Positions 1-4,328 of a stretch of DNA of 5,042 bases are shown here, in pieces (the stretch's first letter is position 1; each line of letters opens with the position of its first letter). The stretch covers positions 1 to 5,042 of the forward strand of contig CALHUZ010000078.1 of the NCBI GenBank assembly GCA_938039305.1, read 5' to 3'. This stretch comes from an uncultured Saprospiraceae bacterium (lineage in GTDB: Bacteria; Bacteroidota; Bacteroidia; Chitinophagales; Saprospiraceae). Both the position numbers and the translations under genes were made by a program. Under the pieces are notes generated by a model. It made no database searches and had not been told where the DNA came from. It worked only from the letters and a program-made list of their open reading frames with translations.

Positions 1-20
1 TGAATCTACCGTATAGCACG

Positions 21-58
21 TAGCTTGCACTTGAAAAAGGCAAGCTATTGTTGTTTTT
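21..58 (+). terminator. Rho-independent terminator of an upstream gene outside the window
   Basis: TAGCTTGC (21-28) pairs perfectly with GCAAGCTA (40-47). After one bulged A at 29 the stem continues with CTT (30-32) against AAG (37-39), leaving a GAAA tetraloop (33-36). A T-rich tract (48-58) follows directly. Stem, stable tetraloop and T-run are all on the + strand side, so it should end a + strand transcript entering from the left. No gene is visible upstream in the 20 bases available. Confidence 0.75.
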
Positions 59-79
59 AGGCCTTTATGAAAAAATGAA

Positions 80-202
80 AGGTGCAGCGCACCGACATAT
101 TATTTCGACCGACATGTTGATAGGCACTAAGATAGAATGGCTCTCTGTACATCACCTTTACACTAATGGTGAATCTATATAGATTCAAGGTACGCTGCAC
201 CT
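80..202. repeat. Distant inverted repeat enclosing 103 bp
   Basis: AGGTGCAGCG (80-89) is the exact reverse complement of CGCTGCACCT (193-202). Inside it lie a direct repeat ACCGACAT (91-98 and 108-115), a short TCACC/GGTGA dyad (152-156 / 168-172) and a perfect palindrome (171-186). The arrangement could be the closing helix of a structured RNA of about 123 nt, or the ends of a small non-coding element. No target-site duplication is seen next to the arms, and I do not recognise a known RNA family. Confidence 0.45.
171..186. repeat. Perfect 16-bp palindrome GAATCTATATAGATTC
   Basis: The sequence reads the same on both strands over all 16 bases. Its left part, with the preceding T (TGAATCTA, 170-177), also occurs at 1-8 of the window. 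A perfect AT-rich palindrome can be a binding site for a dimeric regulator or part of a larger RNA fold. It is far (about 375 bp) from the next start codon, so no target gene can be assigned. Confidence 0.5.
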
Positions 203-236
203 ATTGTCACTCTGACAGTGGTTATCTTTAAAAAGG

Positions 237-406
237 TTAAACCCCATGCTTCAGTTTGGTTTTAGATCTGAATAAGAGTTAAAGGCTAAAGCCTAACATT
301 TCTTAACTCCTGCTATAACGCCAACTTGAAGGAAGGCGCAAAAAGTATTTCACTAATAAGCCAATCATTCGCGTGAATATTAAACCATGCTTCAGCTTGG
401 TTTTTG
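237..406. repeat. Two related hairpin repeats, 237-265 and 380-406
   Basis: Both copies share the order TTAAACC, ATGCTTCAG, then TTGGTTTT. They differ by two extra C bases in the first copy and by a T/C change after CAG. In the second copy AAACCA (382-387) pairs with TGGTTT (398-403) and GC (389-390) pairs with GC (395-396) around a TTCA loop. A T-rich tail follows (401-409), so it also resembles a weak + strand terminator. The first copy folds less well. Repetition within 145 bp points to an intergenic repeat family rather than chance. Confidence 0.5.
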
Positions 407-440
407 TTTAACCACGAACTCTGTTGGCTTTAGCCTTTAA
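279..440. repeat. Inverted pair of 15-bp repeats (279-293 / 426-440)
   Basis: TTAAAGGCTAAAGCC (279-293) is repeated exactly as its reverse complement at 426-440. Similarity continues a few bases further (TAACA versus AACA) with one inserted base. Each copy is itself a small hairpin, GGCT or AGGCT pairing with AGCC or AGCCT across a two-base loop. Two short palindromic units in opposite orientation are the arrangement described for REP/BIME repeats. No REP-associated transposase gene is in this window. Confidence 0.5.
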
Positions 441-512
441 TGCATACTTTAAAATCATCAATCTAAAAGACGGCTCACCCTCTTTTCATACCATTTCACG
501 AAAGTGACATCA

Positions 513-530
513 CACTATATCTCTATAGTG
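513..530. promoter_or_regulatory. Dyad CACTATA-TCTC-TATAGTG, possible operator
   Basis: A perfect 7-bp inverted repeat with a 4-bp spacer ends 30 bp before the chosen start at 561. A smaller TCAC-GAAA-GTGA hairpin (496-507) lies just upstream. Its size and position suit a binding site for a dimeric regulator or a hairpin in the 5' leader. Nothing in the window identifies the binding protein. SARP proteins usually bind direct heptamer repeats, so self-binding by the 1082-1888 product is not specifically supported. Confidence 0.3.
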
Positions 531-560
531 CTATCTTCATCTCTACTAAACGATCAAGTT

Positions 561-1067
561 ATGTCACAGAACAATGACCAGACGGCATCATTCATGGTGC
601 GGTTCTCACAGAAAATATACGAAGACAGCAAAGGTGCACCTCAAGTGCAATGGCGTGGAAAAATCTCCCATGTCCAAGGTGGAGACAACCAGAACTTCAC
701 AGAATTCACCGATGCTATAGATTTCATACAAGAAAGGCTATCAGACCTTACTAAGCAAGCCACTTCTAATAAGACACCTGAAGAGCAAGAAGGTATATTA
801 TCAAGGAGCTTTGACATCTGGAAAAAACTATCCACTACTGGAGCCAAAATGGCTATGGAGACGATAAAGGATCCACGCAAAGGTGTCGCACAACTACAAG
901 AGCAAATATCACAAGTAGGAGAAGACATAGGCCAACGACTGGAGATCGATGAATGGCGCGGAGCTTCTAAATCAGATTTTAATCATGTCATGGAAGCGCT
1001 TAACAAAGTGACAGCAGACCTCACTACCCTGCACAAGAAGGTCGACAAACTCAGCAAGAAGAAATAA
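561..1067 (+). CDS. Small protein of unknown function with a WRG-type N-terminal region and a C-terminal coiled coil
   Basis: This 168-residue protein has no signal peptide or membrane segment and is probably cytoplasmic. Residues 11-56 contain FMVRF, WRG (31-33), HV (37-38), then F46 and FI (55-56). This resembles a pattern I recall from small uncharacterised bacterial proteins with WRG, HV and a later FI in the same order. Residues 138-168 have hydrophobic residues at heptad-like spacing and end in a Lys-rich tail, so a coiled coil is likely. The region from 80 to 168 is loosely reminiscent of phasins (PhaI/PhaF-type granule-associated proteins), but that is only a hypothesis and no other polyhydroxyalkanoate gene is present. 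I chose ATG 561. The frame can be extended to GTG 504, but those 19 residues run through the dyad at 513-530 and lack domain resemblance. No clear ribosome binding site is seen. The gap to the next gene is 14 nt, so the two are probably co-transcribed. Confidence 0.8.
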   Translation: MSQNNDQTASFMVRFSQKIYEDSKGAPQVQWRGKISHVQGGDNQNFTEFTDAIDFIQERLSDLTKQATSNKTPEEQEGILSRSFDIWKKLSTTGAKMAMETIKDPRKGVAQLQEQISQVGEDIGQRLEIDEWRGASKSDFNHVMEALNKVTADLTTLHKKVDKLSKKK

Positions 1068-1081
1068 GACTACTAATTATA

Positions 1082-1888
1082 ATGTCTACGCCTCAAGATA
1101 GAATGGCGGCTATAGCTGAAAAGCAACAGACTGCCTCCTTAGTCATCAAGACATTTGGTGTATTTAGCGCAAGCGTAGATGGAACAATAGTGAATTCTAA
1201 AAGCTGGGGAAGAGATAAGACGCTGCAGCTCTTTCAATTTTTTATCACTGCTCGATCTCGCAGTGGTCTTCATAAAGAAAAGATCATCGATCGACTTTGG
1301 GAAGATTCAGAGAAAGACGAAGGCGCTCGAAACTTCAAGGTGGCTCTTCACGGCATCAACAAAGCACTTGAACCAGATCGTCAACCTCGCACAGAGGCTA
1401 AGTTCATCATCAGACAAGGCATCTCCTATCACCTCAATCAAGAAGCCACTTGGATAGATGCACAAGCGATAGAAGAGTACATCGCTATTGCAAATGAATG
1501 CCGCTCTTCAGATCCAGACTTATCTATAAAGGCTTTTCGATCGGCAGTAGAATTGCATCAAGGATCTTACCTACCCAATAGGGTTTATGAAGACTGGAGC
1601 AGCGAAGAGCGCGAACGACTACAAGTGCTTATACTAAGTGCTTACATCTCTCTGTCAGAACTCATGCTTGATGAACAACCTCTAGAGACAGTAAGACTTG
1701 CACAGAAAGCGATCGCTATAGACAACACTTGGGAAGATGCATATCAGTTGCAGATGAAAGCATATCTATCTCAAGGCAATCGTCCCGCAGCTATAAAGAC
1801 CTATCATCAGTGTGTCAAAGTGTTAGACAAAGAGTTTGGTCTCGATCCGCTTCCTGAGACACAGCAGATATTTGATAGTATCCGATAA
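1082..1888 (+). CDS. SARP/BTAD-family transcriptional regulator (stand-alone, 268 aa)
   Basis: The product is probably a DNA-binding activator of the AfsR/SARP group. Residues 20-118 fit an OmpR-type winged helix: strand VIKTFGVFSASVDG, then RDKTLQLFQFFI (44-55), LHKEKIIDRLWED (63-75) and a recognition-helix region NFKVALHGINKALEP (84-98), closed by FIIRQGISYHL. Residues 123-268 fit the bacterial transcriptional activator domain, an all-helical TPR-like fold. Its typical features are visible: HQGSYLP (159-165), EDW and RERL (170-180), AQKAIAID (207-214), ED-AYQLQMKAYLSQGNRPAAIKTYHQC (218-244) and a terminal LDKEFGLDPLPET (248-260). There is no NB-ARC ATPase or TPR extension, so this is the short form. 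It lies 14 nt after the coiled-coil gene and just before the hydroxylase gene, in the same frame. An alternative ATG at 1103 would remove seven residues. Its targets are unknown; the neighbouring hydroxylase and ATP-grasp genes are candidates only. Confidence 0.88.
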   Translation: MSTPQDRMAAIAEKQQTASLVIKTFGVFSASVDGTIVNSKSWGRDKTLQLFQFFITARSRSGLHKEKIIDRLWEDSEKDEGARNFKVALHGINKALEPDRQPRTEAKFIIRQGISYHLNQEATWIDAQAIEEYIAIANECRSSDPDLSIKAFRSAVELHQGSYLPNRVYEDWSSEERERLQVLILSAYISLSELMLDEQPLETVRLAQKAIAIDNTWEDAYQLQMKAYLSQGNRPAAIKTYHQCVKVLDKEFGLDPLPETQQIFDSIR

Positions 1889-1908
1889 GAGAACACTTCT
1901 CTTTTTTT
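1887..1908 (+). terminator. Intrinsic terminator overlapping the regulator stop codon
   Basis: AAGAGAA (1887-1893) pairs with TTCTCTT (1897-1903) around a CAC loop, and the T-run continues to 1908. The stem is AT-rich with only two G-C pairs, so it may be leaky. It begins inside the TAA stop of the regulator gene. Only 31 bases separate its end from the hydroxylase start. If it works fully, the hydroxylase needs a promoter inside this hairpin or within the regulator gene; readthrough is the simpler explanation. Confidence 0.6.
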
Positions 1909-1927
1909 CTATATTACCAAGGATTCT

Positions 1928-1934
1928 AAAGGTG
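1928..1934 (+). promoter_or_regulatory. Ribosome binding site candidate AAAGGTG
   Basis: AAAGGTG lies 5 nt before ATG 1940 and is the best Shine-Dalgarno-like sequence seen before any gene in the window. It supports the chosen start. The frame stays open upstream only to the regulator's TAA at 1886-1888, with no ATG or GTG codon better placed. Confidence 0.45.
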
Positions 1935-1939
1935 TAAAG

Positions 1940-2659
1940 ATGAAAAAGGTAGCAAGAAGATTTGATCCTCAAGTTGATGATAAGAATTGGTCTATCTTAT
2001 TCAGTACACACTTTCAGCAATTGCAATCCCTAAATGCCATCAGCACTTTATGGATCAATGGTTTTTCTAAACTGGGCATAGATAACTCTAAGCGACCTCT
2101 CGCAGAAGAACTCACCTTGGCGATTCAAAAGTATACTCCATACACTTTTATACAGACAGATGAGAACATCATCTTGGAGCAAATAGATTGGTATACGATG
2201 ATCACTAATTATCAAATGCCACTTACCAGCTTTGTAAGGACACCTGAAGAGCTTGACTATTGTGATGAGCCAGATATCTGGCACGATGTCATGGGCCATG
2301 TTCCATTTTTAGCAGAACAGGATTATTCAGACATGTATCGATTATTGGCCAAAACATATGTGGCCGCATATCGAACCGAACGCCAAGATCTACTAAAACA
2401 ATTGGACTTCATCGGTGGCATGATCATAGAATTAGGTCTTATATCTGAACCCGGAGGTATCAAAGCATTCGGTTCTACCTTCTATTCATCTGGCGAAGTA
2501 AAGCAAGCTTTCAAAAAGGAAAATCAGATTCCATTTACACTCGACGCACTTGACTCTGGCGAATCATATGACCGCCATAGCTTCCAAGGAAAGTACTATG
2601 TATTTGATTCTCTCGAGCAACTTGTAGAGGTGATTAAAAGGATCGCAGCACGGTTGTAA
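1940..2659 (+). CDS. Aromatic amino acid hydroxylase (phenylalanine 4-monooxygenase family), compact and divergent
   Basis: The family uses non-haem iron, tetrahydropterin and oxygen to hydroxylate Phe, Tyr or Trp. The signature EPDIWHDVMGHVPFL (110-124) supplies iron ligands H115 and H120. E164 in MIIELGL (161-167) is the third ligand. They match human PAH H285, H290 and E330. R100 aligns with human R270 and W84 with F254. The C-terminal YYVFDSLEQL (219-228) also fits the family. At 239 residues it is only a catalytic domain, shorter than bacterial PAHs of roughly 260-300 residues, with no ACT domain or tetramerisation helix. Odd points: human Y325-W326 are replaced by G159-G160, T278 by C108, and one residue is missing in the SSFGE segment (here SSGE, 183-186). 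The fold and iron chemistry are well supported; phenylalanine as substrate and C4 as the site are not proven. Recycling enzymes (pterin carbinolamine dehydratase, dihydropteridine reductase) are not in the window. It follows the regulator by 51 nt in the same frame. Confidence 0.88.
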   Translation: MKKVARRFDPQVDDKNWSILFSTHFQQLQSLNAISTLWINGFSKLGIDNSKRPLAEELTLAIQKYTPYTFIQTDENIILEQIDWYTMITNYQMPLTSFVRTPEELDYCDEPDIWHDVMGHVPFLAEQDYSDMYRLLAKTYVAAYRTERQDLLKQLDFIGGMIIELGLISEPGGIKAFGSTFYSSGEVKQAFKKENQIPFTLDALDSGESYDRHSFQGKYYVFDSLEQLVEVIKRIAARL

Positions 2660-2778
2660 AGGTTAGGCTATCATTGCATTTTCAGAAATATTAAAGCTCG
2701 ATCTCAACCAATATTTCAAGGTCTAAAACATAGGATTAAAGGTGAAAAATAAATCCTCACAATTTAAAAAAGTGCATT

Positions 2779-2828
2779 AGCTTCGCCTTATCAAATCAAC
2801 TTAGGATAGGCTTAAGCTCTATTTTTTA
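2779..2828 (+). terminator. Rho-independent terminator or leader attenuator after the hydroxylase gene
   Basis: AGCTT (2779-2783) pairs with AAGCT (2814-2818), and GCCTTATC (2785-2792, one T bulged) pairs with GATAGGC (2805-2811). The loop is 2793-2804 with a small internal loop between the two helices. A T6 run (2822-2827) follows. It sits 119 nt after the hydroxylase stop but ends only 34 nt before the start of the next gene. That leaves little room for a separate promoter downstream, so it could instead be an attenuator in the leader of the ATP-grasp genes. A further small dyad, AGGATT/AATCCT (2732-2737 / 2752-2757), lies upstream. Confidence 0.65.
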
Positions 2829-2862
2829 GATTCATAAAATAACACTTTAACTATATCTGGTT

Positions 2863-4311
2863 ATGACAACCACCAAAGCAGCTGTATGCATACAGCCTGG
2901 GAATTTTGAGCCCCATCATCATTGGTATCCCAAAGCGCTTAACGCTACTATTCATCCGATGATTAGCTTCTTTCTGAACTTAGATCCAGAGAGGATAATA
3001 TCAAGGTATGTTCACCTGAATCCTATAGTTAATCCTGAGAAACTCAGGGAGATACTACAGTATAGCCCAAAGTACTTTCTGTGGGGAGGAGCAGACTTGA
3101 TCAATGTCACAAGTGCAGACGGCCAAAGACAGATGGTTGTGATTGAGAACAATTCTTGTCCTTCAGGTCAGAAGTCCATGCCTCTTGTAGATGACAATAA
3201 AGAGCAAGGTAGTTACAGACTTCTCATAGAAAGGACTTTCAAGCCTTATTTAAAAGGACTTCGTCAGAGTGTCAAAGGTGGCCTAGCAGTTATCTATGAC
3301 AAAAACTTTATGGAAGTGTCTGGATACGCTGAGGTCATTGCAGATGTGATGGGAGAGGAAGTACACCTTGTACCATTCTACAACGATACTGATCAAAAGT
3401 TGGTGAAGTTTGTAGATGGTATCATGCATATCAAGAATGAGGCAGAGGAATTTATTCCTATTAGAGCAGCCTTCAGATATGTAACACAAAAACCATGGAA
3501 TAGAATACCACTGCACACTAAGACTCGTATCTTAAATCCAATTATTTCTTGCTTATGTGGAGGTAGAAATAAGATGGTTGCTGCTAAAGCATATGACATA
3601 TTTAATGCTGAAATCAAAGAACATGGACTTAGAATTAAGATACCAGAAACCATCTGGGATGTCAGTAAGAATGAGATTCCAATATGGGTCAAGAAGATGG
3701 GAGGTCAAGCTGTCATCAAGATCCCATATAGTAATGCAGGACAAGGAGTATATACCATAGTTAATCAGGTTGAGTTAGATCGCTTCATGAAACTCCAATT
3801 TGATTATGACCTATTCATTGTGCAAAGTCTGATTGGAAATTATGAGTGGAGTAGCACTTCGTCAGAAGGAAAATTTTATCATGTAGGTACCATACCAGAT
3901 CTGAAGTGCAACACATATGTAGCCGATGTTAGAATGATGGTGAGTGCTACCGAAAATGGCATTCGCCCTCTCTGTACCTATGCTCGCCGTTCGGAAAAGC
4001 CTCTGACAAATCAGATAGAAGACAGCACTAACAGCTGGAAGATGCTTGGAACCAACCTGTCTTATAAAAATGATGATGGTAGTTGGAATTCTGATGTGAA
4101 CCGCTTGATCTTAATGGGTAGAAGAGATTTCAATAAATTAGGTCTAGGACTAGATGATCTTATCGAAGGTTATATACAAACTGTGCTATCTATGGTTGCA
4201 ATAGATAAAATGGCACATACTCTGGTCAATAAGCAAGGTCGCTTTCGAATGAAGTTATTCAAGAGCTTAAATAATGACCAAGGATTGATAGATGAAATCA
4301 TGGTTGAATAG
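2863..4311 (+). CDS. ATP-grasp family protein, probable carboxylate-amine ligase, 482 aa
   Basis: The nucleotide-binding part is recognisable. LCGGRNKMVAAKAYDIFN (231-248) looks like the first ATP-contacting segment, with K242 as its candidate lysine. AVIKIPYSNAGQGVYTIV (283-300) has K286 followed by a Ser/Gly-rich loop typical of ATP-grasp enzymes, and DVRMMVSA (355-362) fits the strand carrying acidic and basic active-site residues. SWKMLGTNLS (391-400) may supply a late metal ligand. The N-terminal 200 residues are conserved-looking but not a standard pre-ATP-grasp domain. They include WGGADLINVT (74-83) and the striking ENNSCPSGQKSMP (95-107), with C99, S101, Q103 and K104 as candidate binding or catalytic residues. 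The layout is reminiscent of the glutathione-synthetase-like and circularly permuted ATP-grasp proteins, but I cannot name the subfamily or substrate. ATG 2863 is the first start after an in-frame TAA at 2848-2850; no Shine-Dalgarno sequence is visible. No signal peptide or membrane segment is seen. It is probably co-transcribed with the next gene, 17 nt away. Confidence 0.75.
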   Translation: MTTTKAAVCIQPGNFEPHHHWYPKALNATIHPMISFFLNLDPERIISRYVHLNPIVNPEKLREILQYSPKYFLWGGADLINVTSADGQRQMVVIENNSCPSGQKSMPLVDDNKEQGSYRLLIERTFKPYLKGLRQSVKGGLAVIYDKNFMEVSGYAEVIADVMGEEVHLVPFYNDTDQKLVKFVDGIMHIKNEAEEFIPIRAAFRYVTQKPWNRIPLHTKTRILNPIISCLCGGRNKMVAAKAYDIFNAEIKEHGLRIKIPETIWDVSKNEIPIWVKKMGGQAVIKIPYSNAGQGVYTIVNQVELDRFMKLQFDYDLFIVQSLIGNYEWSSTSSEGKFYHVGTIPDLKCNTYVADVRMMVSATENGIRPLCTYARRSEKPLTNQIEDSTNSWKMLGTNLSYKNDDGSWNSDVNRLILMGRRDFNKLGLGLDDLIEGYIQTVLSMVAIDKMAHTLVNKQGRFRMKLFKSLNNDQGLIDEIMVE

Positions 4312-4328
4312 CATAATTCTTCTTTGAA

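Larger units (their letters stand above)
59..560. other. Gene-free, repeat-rich intergenic region
   Basis: About 500 bases without a convincing coding region on either strand. The reading frame that opens with GTG at 504 is an upstream extension of the gene starting at 561 and is not supported as coding. The region holds a distant 10-bp inverted repeat (80-89 / 193-202), a 16-bp palindrome (171-186), two related hairpin repeats (237-265 and 380-406), an inverted pair of 15-bp repeats (279-293 / 426-440) and a 7-bp dyad (513-530). It probably also carries the promoter of the 561-1888 unit, but I cannot place that promoter securely. Confidence 0.6.

Noticed and set aside
424..452. Possible Bacteroidota-type promoter: TTG at 424-426 and TACTTTAA at 445-452
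   Set aside because: The spacing is plausible, but the second element lacks the expected TTTG and the TTG lies next to a hairpin repeat; too weak to annotate.
504..560. GTG-initiated 19-residue extension of the 561-1067 gene
   Set aside because: It runs across the CACTATA/TATAGTG dyad, lacks a ribosome binding site, and the domain-like sequence begins only after ATG 561.
59..560. CRISPR array or tRNA/rRNA gene in the repeat-rich spacer
   Set aside because: The repeats are few, unevenly spaced and mixed in orientation, and no cloverleaf or rRNA-like sequence is seen.
641..928. Minus-strand open frame of 95 codons
   Set aside because: It lies wholly inside the coiled-coil gene on the opposite strand, with Cys/Ser-rich low-plausibility sequence; a shadow frame.
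1709..1716. GCGATCGC, the HIP1 octamer common in cyanobacteria
   Set aside because: It occurs once in the stretch I read and in coding sequence, so it is not evidence for a cyanobacterial origin.
2660..2778. Known riboswitch class in the hydroxylase/ATP-grasp spacer
   Set aside because: No recognisable conserved core of a common riboswitch is visible; only short dyads are present.
3283..3760. Several overlapping open frames of 63-99 codons on both strands
   Set aside because: All lie within the ATP-grasp gene, whose frame has clear ATP-binding motifs across the same stretch; they show no recognisable domains.
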